Shown here: positions 16,536-24,329 of the stretch, one piece after another | Position numbering within the stretch: the stretch's first letter is position 1 | Layout: every line of letters begins with the position of its first letter | DNA from: Spirochaetia bacterium UBA5763 | Lineage (GTDB): Bacteria; Spirochaetota; UBA4802; UBA5550 | Assembly (NCBI GenBank): GCA_002418835.1 | Contig: DIEX01000034.1 | Coordinates: 220,182 to 284,181, forward strand | Reading direction: 5' to 3' | Length of the DNA stretch: 64,000 nucleotides | Notes under the pieces: model-generated | The model's input: the letters and a program-made list of their open reading frames with translations, nothing else | The model's database searches: none | Told to the model about the DNA's origin: nothing | Translations under genes and position numbers: made by a program

Positions 16536-17000
16536 ATCTCCTCCTGAAAAATCTGATTTATTATTAAATTTAAAAATTTCTTACCCTGAAGCAAATGAAA
16601 TTACCTGATCATTTATACCTGCGATTAATCAAAGTTTCTCTCATATTCTGTCAAAATCGGGAGATGCGATAATCAGCTATCAGATAGTATAATGGTCCGG
16701 ATTGTATTAATAGAATTGTATCGAATAGAATGGAAAAACAGCTGGATTTATCCATGACGCCTCCATATCAGTTGATATTAATATGCAGGAGTCATTAGCA
16801 CAGGGCAGTTTATGGTGAACTCCATCACCTGATTTCAGGGTAGAAGTCTGATCAATATATGTCAATAAAAAATTGATGATATCCCTGTCTTGCCGGAAGT
16901 TGGGAATTAGTAGCTGATAAATACAAAATAGTGCATTTCGCAGCAGCCGGAAAATAAAAATCAGTAGTTACAAAAACATAATAAAAGTATCTTATAACCT
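16536..17000. other. 465-bp divergent intergenic region
   Basis: Between enolase (minus) and the radical SAM gene (plus). It contains the third fluoride riboswitch and the enolase leader. Apart from these I see only AT-rich sequence and no further gene. Confidence 0.7.
16741..16830 (-). promoter_or_regulatory. Fluoride riboswitch (crcB motif) no. 3, before the enolase-MutS operon
   Basis: On the minus strand from 16830: GGTGATGGAGTTCACC, then ATAAACTGCCCTGTGC, then TAATGACTCCTGC ending near 16785, which matches the fluoride aptamer. Downstream, ATATCA and TGATAT plus GGAG can form a hairpin that pairs with the aptamer's own CTCC, so the two structures exclude each other. A run of five T follows a short hairpin near 16735-16755. 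About 250 bases of leader separate the aptamer from the eno start. The sequence is clearly diverged from copies 1 and 2, so it is not a recent duplicate. Confidence 0.88.
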
Positions 17001-18314
17001 ATGAGAAAAAAAATGGAAGAAACAGGGCTGTTAAGGCTCAATTATCCGTCACAGATATACCTTGAGACTACCACAAGATGTAACCTTACCTGTGAAATGT
17101 GTGTTAAACAGAGCAGCAGTTGCGGAATTGCTGAAGGGGACTTTGATTCTGCAATGTTTTCTTCAATCGATTCAGTACTCCCTCATATTAATACTCTTAT
17201 ACTTAGCGGAATAGGGGAACCTCTATTGCACCCGCAACTTGAAGAACTAATCAGTTATGCTTCGGAGCGAATGAAAACAGGTGCAGATATCGGTTTTCAG
17301 ACAAACGGAATGCTTCTGACCCGTGAAAAAGCTGAGTCCCTAATTAATGCGGGACTGAATCTTATCTGTGTTTCAATGGATGCATCCACTTCCGATACCT
17401 TCAGGGATTTGAGAGCAGGAGGGGAACTCTCAGATGCTGAAAACGCAATTTCAATTTTAAAAGAAGCAGGTATTTTATTAAAACGTAAAGTCAGGATAGG
17501 GATTGAATTTGTAATTACTAAAAGCAATCTCAGACATCTTGTACCGGCACTTAAAATTGCTGCTCAGAAAGGAGTGGATTTTGCTATAGTCTCACACCTT
17601 ATCCCCTATGATGAAAGATTAGTCGGGGGAGCTGTGTATGACCGGAATATTGATAAAGCTGTTGAATTCTTTGAAAGGGAACTTTATGAAGCTGATAGAG
17701 AAGGAATTGATATAGCAAAGTACTTTGATATCCGCTGGAAATTTATTCACACACCGGAAGAGGAGAGAATAATTAAAGCAGTCGAAAAAATGACAGCAAT
17801 GGCACAATCTGAGGGTTTTCATTTAAACCTGCGGAGTCTTATGGATAGAGATATAAAATTAATACATGATGTTGGAACAGTTTTTAAAGAGGCTGAAGCT
17901 TTTGCCGCAGCTGCGGGGATTGAGTTGAGCCTCCCTGCTTCAACGCCGAGAGGGGATAAAAGATGCGATTTTATTGAATCAGGGAGCCTTTTCATTTCAT
18001 GGAATGGCGATGTTCATCCCTGCCACTTTCTCTGGCATAAATTTCAGTGTTATATATCGGGGTGGAAGAAGTTTGTTACACCTGTCTCTTTCGGGAATCT
18101 TAAAGAACAGAGTGTCTCAGATATATGGAACAGTGATGATTATAAAAAATTCAGGGAGTCGGTTGCAAAGTATGATTACCCTGTATGCTCAAACTGCTCC
18201 CTTGCCCCCTGTGATTATATCTACTCAGAAACATTTGAACAGGACTGCTATACAAACACAATCCCATGTTGCGACTGCCAGTGGTGTTTAGGGCTTTTTC
18301 AGTGTCTTAAATAA
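17001..18314 (+). CDS. Radical SAM/SPASM-domain protein (putative maturase)
   Basis: 437 residues. The radical SAM cluster motif is CNLTCEMC (C27, C31, C34), followed by GIGEPLLHP. The C-terminal SPASM-type region is Cys-rich (RCDFIESG, NGDVHPCHFLWH, YPVCSNCSLAPCDY, DCYTNTIPCCDCQWCLG) and would bind extra iron-sulfur clusters. This cysteine pattern resembles the group annotated as tungsten-cofactor or metalloenzyme maturases, but no aldehyde ferredoxin oxidoreductase is nearby. SPASM proteins also modify peptides; a 15-codon Cys/Trp-rich frame lies 415 bases downstream. The gene is 55 bases before arsR, whose operator lies between. The substrate is unknown. Confidence 0.8.
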   Translation: MRKKMEETGLLRLNYPSQIYLETTTRCNLTCEMCVKQSSSCGIAEGDFDSAMFSSIDSVLPHINTLILSGIGEPLLHPQLEELISYASERMKTGADIGFQTNGMLLTREKAESLINAGLNLICVSMDASTSDTFRDLRAGGELSDAENAISILKEAGILLKRKVRIGIEFVITKSNLRHLVPALKIAAQKGVDFAIVSHLIPYDERLVGGAVYDRNIDKAVEFFERELYEADREGIDIAKYFDIRWKFIHTPEEERIIKAVEKMTAMAQSEGFHLNLRSLMDRDIKLIHDVGTVFKEAEAFAAAAGIELSLPASTPRGDKRCDFIESGSLFISWNGDVHPCHFLWHKFQCYISGWKKFVTPVSFGNLKEQSVSDIWNSDDYKKFRESVAKYDYPVCSNCSLAPCDYIYSETFEQDCYTNTIPCCDCQWCLGLFQCLK

Positions 18315-18318
18315 AAAC

Positions 18319-18352
18319 TTGACTTTTATTATATCCTTGGCAATATTGCCAA
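18319..18352 (+). promoter_or_regulatory. arsR promoter with 16-bp palindromic ArsR operator
   Basis: TTGACT (-35, 18319-18324), a 17-base spacer and AATATT (-10, 18342-18347) overlap the perfect palindrome TTGGCAATATTGCCAA (18337-18352). Binding of the ArsR product there would block RNA polymerase, so autorepression is inferred. Confidence 0.7.
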
Positions 18353-18369
18353 ATAAGAAAGGATAATTT

Positions 18370-18714
18370 ATGAATCAGAATGAAGTAAAACTTTATGAAG
18401 CAAGGGCGAATATAATAAAGGCTTTAGCTCATCCAAGCAGGCTCTATATTGTCGATATGCTCAATAAACAGCCCAGGGCTGTGGGTGAACTTACTGAAAT
18501 GATAGGTGCGGATACATCAACTGTTTCTAAACATCTCAGTGTACTGAAAAATGCAGGTATTGTTGTAGATGAGAAACGGGGGACTGCGGTTATCTATACT
18601 TTGAAATGTCCCTGTATACTTGATTTTATCGGATGTATTGAAGAGGTTATTGAAAGCAATACAAAAACCCAGGTTGAAATTCTGAGCTGCTGTAAAACCA
18701 GAGCAGCCAGATAA
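18370..18714 (+). CDS. ArsR-family metalloregulator
   Basis: 114 residues with the winged-helix pattern ALAHPSRLYIVDMLNKQPRAVGELT and recognition helix TSTVSKHLSVLKNAGIV. The C-terminal part carries several cysteines (KCPCILDFIGC and LSCCK) that could bind arsenite or another thiophilic metal, in place of the classical helix-3 CxC. It sits immediately behind its own palindromic operator and heads the operon running to about 26 kb. Repression relieved by arsenite is the likely mode; the exact inducer is inferred. Confidence 0.88.
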   Translation: MNQNEVKLYEARANIIKALAHPSRLYIVDMLNKQPRAVGELTEMIGADTSTVSKHLSVLKNAGIVVDEKRGTAVIYTLKCPCILDFIGCIEEVIESNTKTQVEILSCCKTRAAR

Positions 18715-18729
18715 AAAAGGAATTAATCA

Positions 18730-18777
18730 ATGGTTAGAAAACGCAATATATGCAGATGCTGGTGGAATGGCTGGTGA
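18730..18777 (+). CDS. Possible 15-residue Cys/Trp-rich small ORF
   Basis: ATG at 18730 is preceded by AAGGA eight bases upstream and encodes MVRKRNICRCWWNGW followed by TGA. It lies between arsR and the permease gene, just before the second operator. It could be a metal-responsive leader peptide, a small CxC metal-binding peptide, or a target of the nearby radical SAM/SPASM protein. It is equally possible that it is chance sequence. Confidence 0.3.
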   Translation: MVRKRNICRCWWNGW

Positions 18778-18807
18778 AATATTTTCTCACTCTTTTTTAG
18801 GATTTAC

Positions 18808-18823
18808 TTGGCATCTTTGCCAA
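18808..18823 (+). promoter_or_regulatory. Second ArsR-type operator, before the permease gene
   Basis: TTGGCATCTTTGCCAA shares both arms (TTGGCA and TGCCAA) with the palindrome at 18337-18352. It lies 26 bases before the permease start, so the same regulator may control an internal promoter. Confidence 0.65.
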
Positions 18824-18848
18824 TAAGCAAAATTTGGAGGAGTAGTAA

Positions 18849-20147
18849 ATGTTCTGGAAAGATGAATGGAAACCTCTTGCTATAATCGGCGGATTTTTTA
18901 TCGCCCTGTATTATATGCCTGTTGGAACAGAGAGGTTCGATAACGCGATTTTTGAGGCCTTATATTTAACGAAGTGGTACGCGCAGGAGCATGTTCTTCT
19001 CTGCCTTATACCTGCTTTTTTTATTGCGGGAGCCATAGGCGTGTTCGTGCGCCAGGAGGCAGTTATGAAGTACCTGGGGCCTGCTGCCAATAAGCTCGTT
19101 GCTTATGGAGTAGGTTCTGTTTCAGGTTCAATACTTGCAGTATGTTCATGCACGGTGCTGCCGCTTTTTTCAGGGATCTACCGTATGGGTGCAGGACTGG
19201 GGCCTGCCATTGCTTTTCTTTATTCAGGACCTGCGATCAATGTACTTGCAATCATACTTACTGCAAGAGTCATTGGTATGGATATAGGTATTGCCCGTGC
19301 AGTTGGCGCTATTCTGTTCAGCGTTGTTATAGGTGCCATTATGCACTTTATATTCAGACATGAGGAGATTGCCAAAGTAAAGGCTGCCATGTATATGCCT
19401 GAGCCTGAGGTTGCAAGGCCGCTATGGAAAGATATTATATACTTCGGTTCAATGGTGGCGATTCTTGTTTTAGCCAACTGGGGTAAATCATCAGATACAT
19501 CCGGGTTCTGGTATATAATGTATGCATTCAAGTGGTGGTTTACATCAGCAGCAGCAATAGTTTTTGCTACAGTGATTGTATTATGGTATGGGGTCAAACC
19601 GTGGAAGATGGCTCTTGTTATTATCCCGGCTGCCGCGCTTGCTTTTGTATTCCCTCATGAGCCTGTAATCCCCTTTGCCGCAGGTACAATCGGGCTTTCG
19701 GTGATTACAAGTACAGATAAAGGTGAGCCTGGCGAGTGGTTCGGATCAACATGGGGATTCGCAAAACAGATCACTCCGCTTCTTCTCGGAGGTGTACTTG
19801 TGTCTGGCTTTCTTCTGGGGAGGCCGGGACACGAGGGGATAATTCCCGCTGCATGGGTAAGCAGTCTGGTTGGAGGTAACTCCTTCGGGGCAAACTTCTT
19901 CTCTTCAATAGTCGGGGCCTTTATGTACTTTGCAACATTAACAGAGGTGCCCATTGTTCAGGGTCTCCTTGGCAGCGGTATGGGGAAGGGGCCTGCGTTG
20001 GCATTGCTGCTTGCAGGGCCAGCGCTCTCTCTGCCGAACATGCTTGTCATTAACAGCTACATCGGGCCGAAGAAAACTTTTGTCTACTGTACCCTGGTAG
20101 TTATTATGGCTACACTGAGCGGTATGATCTTCGGGATGTTTTTTTAA
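18849..20147 (+). CDS. Permease of the ArsP_1 / DUF318 family
   Basis: 432 residues with about 10-11 membrane segments. It contains the family core CSCTVLPLFSGIYRMGAGLGP followed by AIAFLYSGPAINVLA and, in the second half, LLLAGPALSLPNMLV. The vicinal-type cysteine pair (CSC) in a membrane helix is thought to bind trivalent organoarsenicals in ArsP. Some relatives are linked with other metals. The start follows GGAGGAG. It is the first transporter gene of the ArsR-controlled operon, so efflux of arsenicals is likely but not proven. Confidence 0.85.
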   Translation: MFWKDEWKPLAIIGGFFIALYYMPVGTERFDNAIFEALYLTKWYAQEHVLLCLIPAFFIAGAIGVFVRQEAVMKYLGPAANKLVAYGVGSVSGSILAVCSCTVLPLFSGIYRMGAGLGPAIAFLYSGPAINVLAIILTARVIGMDIGIARAVGAILFSVVIGAIMHFIFRHEEIAKVKAAMYMPEPEVARPLWKDIIYFGSMVAILVLANWGKSSDTSGFWYIMYAFKWWFTSAAAIVFATVIVLWYGVKPWKMALVIIPAAALAFVFPHEPVIPFAAGTIGLSVITSTDKGEPGEWFGSTWGFAKQITPLLLGGVLVSGFLLGRPGHEGIIPAAWVSSLVGGNSFGANFFSSIVGAFMYFATLTEVPIVQGLLGSGMGKGPALALLLAGPALSLPNMLVINSYIGPKKTFVYCTLVVIMATLSGMIFGMFF

Positions 20148-20189
20148 TAATGTTTAAGAATGAAAATTAATTTAATAAGGAGGCTTTAG

Positions 20190-20618
20190 ATGAATTACAA
20201 AAAAAACAGAATAGTGGTTTTTTTGTTAATGTCTGTTCTTATGTCAGCGGTGTCTCTTCAGGCTCAACAGGGTAAAATGAGACAAAACTCCATGAACAGA
20301 AATTACAATCCTGCGACTGTTGTAACGATCAGCGGTACAATAACAGATATTTTATCTGTTAATACCTGGGGTATGCACATAAAGATGAAGACATCCGACG
20401 GTGTTACGGGCGTTCACCTTGGGCCTGAGTGGTTTTTAAAAAACAAGATAACACTGGCAGCCGGTGATATTGTCACGGCTGTGGGATCAAAAGTCAATAT
20501 GAATGGCGAGAATGTCATTATAGCAAAAACTATTACCAAAGGGACATCAACTGTTCAGCTTAGAAATGACAACGGGGTGGCTTTATGGGCAGGCTCCGGA
20601 AAAGGTAAAAACAGGTAA
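20190..20618 (+). CDS. Exported OB-fold-like hypothetical protein
   Basis: 142 residues. A signal peptide (KKNRIVVFLLMSVLMSAVSLQAQ) precedes a small beta-barrel-like region (TVVTISGTITDIL... GDIVTAVGSKV) that resembles periplasmic OB-fold proteins such as MamS or YgiW-like groups. It is probably periplasmic. A GGAGG site precedes the start, and the gene lies in the arsenic/redox operon. The function is unknown; binding of metal or an oligomer is speculation. Confidence 0.7.
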   Translation: MNYKKNRIVVFLLMSVLMSAVSLQAQQGKMRQNSMNRNYNPATVVTISGTITDILSVNTWGMHIKMKTSDGVTGVHLGPEWFLKNKITLAAGDIVTAVGSKVNMNGENVIIAKTITKGTSTVQLRNDNGVALWAGSGKGKNR

Positions 20619-20645
20619 TAATTGATTGAATAATGGAGGCAAAAA

Positions 20646-20885
20646 ATGTATAAAATTGAAGTATTAGGAACAGGGTGCGCGAAGTGCAACAAACTTGAAG
20701 AGACAGCAAGGAAAGCTGCTGACGAGCTTGGAATTGAGTATGAAGTGGTTAAAGTGAAGGATATCAATGACATCATGAATTACGGGGTCATGGTTACACC
20801 TGCACTTGTTGTTAATGGTGTTGTGAAGGTTGCGGGCAAAGTCCCAGCGATTGAAGAAGTAAAAAAGATGATCGGAGGAAAATAA
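20646..20885 (+). CDS. Small thioredoxin-fold protein (redox-active disulfide protein 2 type)
   Basis: 79 residues, a minimal thioredoxin/glutaredoxin fold. The active site is GCAKC at residues 10-14, with the cis-Pro in VTPALVVNGVV. These cytoplasmic proteins are often linked with ArsP-type permeases and may pass electrons or carry metal. A GGAGG precedes the start, and the next gene begins one base after its stop. Confidence 0.88.
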   Translation: MYKIEVLGTGCAKCNKLEETARKAADELGIEYEVVKVKDINDIMNYGVMVTPALVVNGVVKVAGKVPAIEEVKKMIGGK

Positions 20886-20886
20886 A

Positions 20887-21306
20887 ATGGGTGATTGTGC
20901 GTGCAATTCAGGTACAAAAATTATTTATTCATGTTCAGGTGCAGCAGACGTTGGTGAAATTGCTGACAGGGCAGTGCGGGCGCTTAAAAGAGAGGGATTT
21001 GCCCAGGGGTCATGTATTGCCGCAGTTGGTGCCGGTTTGTCCGGATATGTTCAGTCCGCTAAAGGTGCAGATGTTAATATAGTTGTCGATGGATGCCCTG
21101 TGGGCTGTGCGAGAAAAATAATGGAGAACATAGGTGTAACCCCTGTTTCTTATGTTGTTACAGAGATGGGTTTTGTGAAGGGGAGTTCACCTGCCAACCC
21201 GGAAACAATTGAAACTGTTTACAGGAATATCAAAGAAGGTAAAACCGGAGAGCAGAAGTGTACTCCAGCGGCAGGTTGCGGTTGCGGATGCGGCGGAAGC
21301 TGCTGA
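20887..21306 (+). CDS. DGC-domain (putative zinc-binding) protein
   Basis: 139 residues. It contains IYSCSGAADVG and VDGCPVGCARK, the motifs that name the DGC family, and ends with a Cys/Gly tail (AAGCGCGCGGSC) suited to thiophilic metal binding. The start overlaps the region just after the upstream thioredoxin stop, so they are co-translated. DGC proteins often occur with ArsP permeases and small thioredoxins. Biochemical function is unknown; a metal chaperone or trap is my inference. Confidence 0.85.
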   Translation: MGDCACNSGTKIIYSCSGAADVGEIADRAVRALKREGFAQGSCIAAVGAGLSGYVQSAKGADVNIVVDGCPVGCARKIMENIGVTPVSYVVTEMGFVKGSSPANPETIETVYRNIKEGKTGEQKCTPAAGCGCGCGGSC

Positions 21307-21405
21307 TAAATTTTAAAGAGAAATGGAACCATTCCTCCATATCCGTGGTCTAATTACAGACTGCGGATTGTTTTTGCAAAAAATAGAATTCAAGGGTGAG
21401 AATTG

Positions 21406-21921
21406 ATGAAGAGTATGAGAAAAAAAATTATGCTGCTGCTTATTGCTGTATTTTTTATCGCGGGTGTGCCGTATCTAAAAACACCGTCTAACTGCGGGGC
21501 AGTGATACCGCTTGCCTTTACAGGCGCGATCTTCGGATGCGGCGGGGATAAAGAAGCTGCGAAGCAGAACGAGGAGGCTGACAGGTCTTCTGCTGTTGCT
21601 GCTGAGACTGAAAGTTCAACAACTGAAAAGAAAGGTGAGCTTAAAGTTACTTTTGTTGAACTCGGTTCAGTGAACTGTATACCGTGCAGAATGATGCAGC
21701 CTGTAATGCAGGATGTTGAAAAAAAATATCCCGGACAGGTTAAAATTGTATTCCACGATGTCTGGACTGATCAGGGGAGAGCTGAAGGTGCGAAATATCG
21801 TATCAGGGTAATACCGACACAGGTTTTTCTTGATAAAAACGGAAAGGAGTATTTCAGGCATGAGGGGTTTTTCCCATTTGAAGAGGTTGACAGGGTTCTG
21901 AAGCAGAAGGGTGTAAAATAA
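21406..21921 (+). CDS. Exported thioredoxin-like protein
   Basis: About 171 residues. The N-terminal hydrophobic segment (KKIMLLLIAVFFIAGVPYL) is a signal or anchor, followed by a low-complexity charged linker. The thioredoxin domain has the active site NCIPCRMMQP, the cis-Pro motif IRVIPTQVFLD and FRHEGF. The start is ATG 21406 behind GGGTGAG. It is followed directly (TAATG overlap) by a CcdA-like gene, which would supply it with electrons across the membrane. Confidence 0.88.
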   Translation: MKSMRKKIMLLLIAVFFIAGVPYLKTPSNCGAVIPLAFTGAIFGCGGDKEAAKQNEEADRSSAVAAETESSTTEKKGELKVTFVELGSVNCIPCRMMQPVMQDVEKKYPGQVKIVFHDVWTDQGRAEGAKYRIRVIPTQVFLDKNGKEYFRHEGFFPFEEVDRVLKQKGVK

Positions 21922-22628
21922 TGTTCATGGATTTTTTTGTTGCACTGTCATCCATGCTTTCATCCTCACCGGGGATTGCCATAACTGGTTCTTTCCTCTG
22001 GGGGATAGCAAGCATTCTGCTATCACCCTGCCATCTTGCAAGCATTCCTCTTATTGTGGGCTATATAGACTCACAGGGAGAGATAAAGACAGGACGTGCT
22101 GCGCTGATCTCCACTCTTTTCTCTGCGGGTATTCTCATTACAATTGCTGTAATAGGGATTCTCACAGGGCTTGCGGGGCGTATGATGGGGGACATCGGGC
22201 AATACGGAAATATCATTGTTGCGGTGCTCATGGTTGTTATCGGGCTTTACCTTCTCGGCATAATTCCGCTCCCTTTCCTTGACAGCGGGATTAACCAGCC
22301 GGGGATGAAAAAGAAAGGCCTGCTTGCCGCTTTTTTACTTGGCCTATTCTTCGGCCTTGCCCTTGGGCCATGTACATTCGCGTATATGGCGCCCATGCTT
22401 GGTGTTGCCTTTACCGTTGCTGCATCAAACATTATGTACGCTGTTGCGCTTGTGGCTGCCTATGCAGTGGGGCACTGTCTGGTTATTATTATTGCGGGGA
22501 CTTCTACTGAGCTTGTGAACCACCTGCTTAAATGGAATGAAAATTCCAGAGGGGCCATGCTCATTAAAAAAGGGTGCGGTGTGCTGGTTGTTGTTGCAGG
22601 TGTATATATGCTGGTGAGCGCACTGTAG
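21921..22628 (+). CDS. CcdA/DsbD-type membrane electron transporter
   Basis: 235 residues with about six membrane helices and the two family cysteines in LLSPCHLASIPLIVGYI (helix 1) and ALGPCTFAYMAPMLG (helix 4). CcdA proteins move reducing equivalents from cytoplasmic thioredoxin to periplasmic partners. Its coding start overlaps the stop of the exported thioredoxin-like gene, and a cytoplasmic thioredoxin-fold gene lies two genes further upstream. Together they could form a complete relay. Confidence 0.9.
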   Translation: MFMDFFVALSSMLSSSPGIAITGSFLWGIASILLSPCHLASIPLIVGYIDSQGEIKTGRAALISTLFSAGILITIAVIGILTGLAGRMMGDIGQYGNIIVAVLMVVIGLYLLGIIPLPFLDSGINQPGMKKKGLLAAFLLGLFFGLALGPCTFAYMAPMLGVAFTVAASNIMYAVALVAAYAVGHCLVIIIAGTSTELVNHLLKWNENSRGAMLIKKGCGVLVVVAGVYMLVSAL

Positions 22629-22759
22629 TGAAAAAGTGATATCATCTATAATTTGCTGTTTGTTTGTAACTGACGGTTTCTTTTTTCTACAAAAACATAT
22701 AGGTTGTTAAGAATTTTATGTAAGAATAAATTAACATTTTTTATATGGAGATAATAAAT

Positions 22760-23194
22760 ATGCATGCAAGTATGAATCTTGATAATGAAATACAGGAAGG
22801 GTTTATCCTCAGCATTGACGGCGATATTGCACATGTAAGGGTGGCACCTAATGCTGACTGTGACAACTGCGGCCAGTGTGATGTTGTTCATGTGGAACTA
22901 TATGCGCATAATACGGTGAATGCGCAAATCGGACAGAAGGTTAAATTTATCATGGTGCAGGATAATATGATTAAGATTGCTTTTATGATCTTCATGGTTC
23001 CGCTTTTATCGATCTTCGCCGGTTTGTATATTGGTTCTGTTTTTGCTTCATATCTTGATATTAATGGAACTGCTGCCTCTTTTATTGGTGTTCTGGTTTT
23101 TCTGACAGCGGCGATTTATTTAGTATATAGTTATGACAGAAAATTCAGGTTTAACAAAAAGAATTATCCCAGGATAATTGAAGTTATCAGATGA
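22760..23194 (+). CDS. RseC/SoxR-reducer-like membrane protein
   Basis: 144 residues. An N-terminal beta-rich domain has the cysteine motif CDNCGQCDV (as in RseC), followed by two membrane helices (FMIFMVPLLSIFAGLYIGS and ASFIGVLVFLTAAIYLVYS). The start at ATG 22760 is chosen because GGAG lies nine bases upstream; the ATG at 22745 is part of that site. Relatives take part in redox tuning of SoxR or of electron transfer complexes. Position next to arsenite efflux suggests a link with thiol-redox stress. Confidence 0.75.
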   Translation: MHASMNLDNEIQEGFILSIDGDIAHVRVAPNADCDNCGQCDVVHVELYAHNTVNAQIGQKVKFIMVQDNMIKIAFMIFMVPLLSIFAGLYIGSVFASYLDINGTAASFIGVLVFLTAAIYLVYSYDRKFRFNKKNYPRIIEVIR

Positions 23195-23238
23195 TTAAAA
23201 CTTTATCATATTCTGATAAAACCGGGAGAATTTAAAAT

Positions 23239-24315
23239 ATGGACAATTTAACTAAAAAATTATCATTCATAGACAGATACCTTACTCTATGGATATTTGC
23301 TGCAATGGGTATAGGTGTAATCACAGGCTATATTTTTCAGGGGCCTGTTGAGAGCTTCAATAAAGCATTAACAGTAGGAAAGCATACCAATCTTTTAATA
23401 GCCTTTGGTCTGATTCTCATGATGTACCCGCCACTTGCTAAAGTAAAGTATGAGCTTCTCCCAAAGGTTTTCGCTGACGGGAAGATTCTGGGACTGTCAC
23501 TTTTCCAGAACTGGATTGCGGGCCCTGTAATAATGTTTTTTTTAGCCGTCACATTTTTCGGATTTATTGCACCTGCAATATTCGGCCCGGATCCCAGGTG
23601 GGGTTATTTCATGACGGGACTTATTCTTGTGGGGATTGCGCGCTGCATCGCCATGGTGCTTGTCTGGAACCAGCTTGCAGGTGGGAATAGTGAGTATGGT
23701 GCCGGGCTTGTCGCGCTGAACAGTATTTTCCAGGTTCTCACATTCAGCATCTACGCATGGATTTTTGTTACAGTTTTACCTCCATTGCTTGGGCTTCAGG
23801 GTATGACAGTTGATGTTTCAATAAGTGATATTTTTATAAGTGTAATTATTTATCTTGGAATCCCTTTTGCCGCAGGAATATTGAGCAGGGTTATTCTTCT
23901 GCCGATTAAGGGACATGAGTGGTATGACAGCGTGTTTGTTCCAAAAATATCACCTATAACCCTTATTGCCCTTCTTTTTACAATTGTTGTTATGTTCAGT
24001 ATGCAGGGGAAACAGATTATAACAAGGCCTCTTGATGTTCTATGGATAGCAATTCCTCTGAGCTGCTATTTTATTATAATGTTCATGTTCAGTTTTTTTA
24101 TGGCCCGGAAGTTAGGAGCTGATTACAGTAAAAGTGCAACACTTGCCTTTACAGGTGCCGGGAATAATTTTGAGCTTGCTATAGCTGTTGCCATTGCGGT
24201 GTTCGGAATTGCATCACCCATTGCATTTGCAACAGTGGTGGGGCCACTTGTGGAGGTTCCGGTACTCATCACGCTGGTCAATGTATCGCTTTATTTTAAA
24301 AAGAGATTTTTTTAA
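23239..24315 (+). CDS. Arsenite efflux transporter, ACR3 family
   Basis: 358 residues with ten membrane segments. It has the ACR3 signature around the catalytic cysteine (GIARCIAMVLVWNQLAGG) and the second conserved region (LAFTGAGNNFELAIAVAI). ACR3 exports arsenite from the cytoplasm using the proton gradient. It lies downstream of the ArsR-controlled permease block and upstream of a disulfide reductase, which supports arsenic resistance as the operon's main role. Confidence 0.95.
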   Translation: MDNLTKKLSFIDRYLTLWIFAAMGIGVITGYIFQGPVESFNKALTVGKHTNLLIAFGLILMMYPPLAKVKYELLPKVFADGKILGLSLFQNWIAGPVIMFFLAVTFFGFIAPAIFGPDPRWGYFMTGLILVGIARCIAMVLVWNQLAGGNSEYGAGLVALNSIFQVLTFSIYAWIFVTVLPPLLGLQGMTVDVSISDIFISVIIYLGIPFAAGILSRVILLPIKGHEWYDSVFVPKISPITLIALLFTIVVMFSMQGKQIITRPLDVLWIAIPLSCYFIIMFMFSFFMARKLGADYSKSATLAFTGAGNNFELAIAVAIAVFGIASPIAFATVVGPLVEVPVLITLVNVSLYFKKRFF

Positions 24316-24329
24316 ATGTATAATGTGAG

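Noticed and set aside
17001..18314. ArsS or other arsenosugar-pathway radical SAM enzyme
   Set aside because: The C-terminal SPASM cysteine pattern is a maturase type and does not resemble ArsS. No arsM methyltransferase is present.
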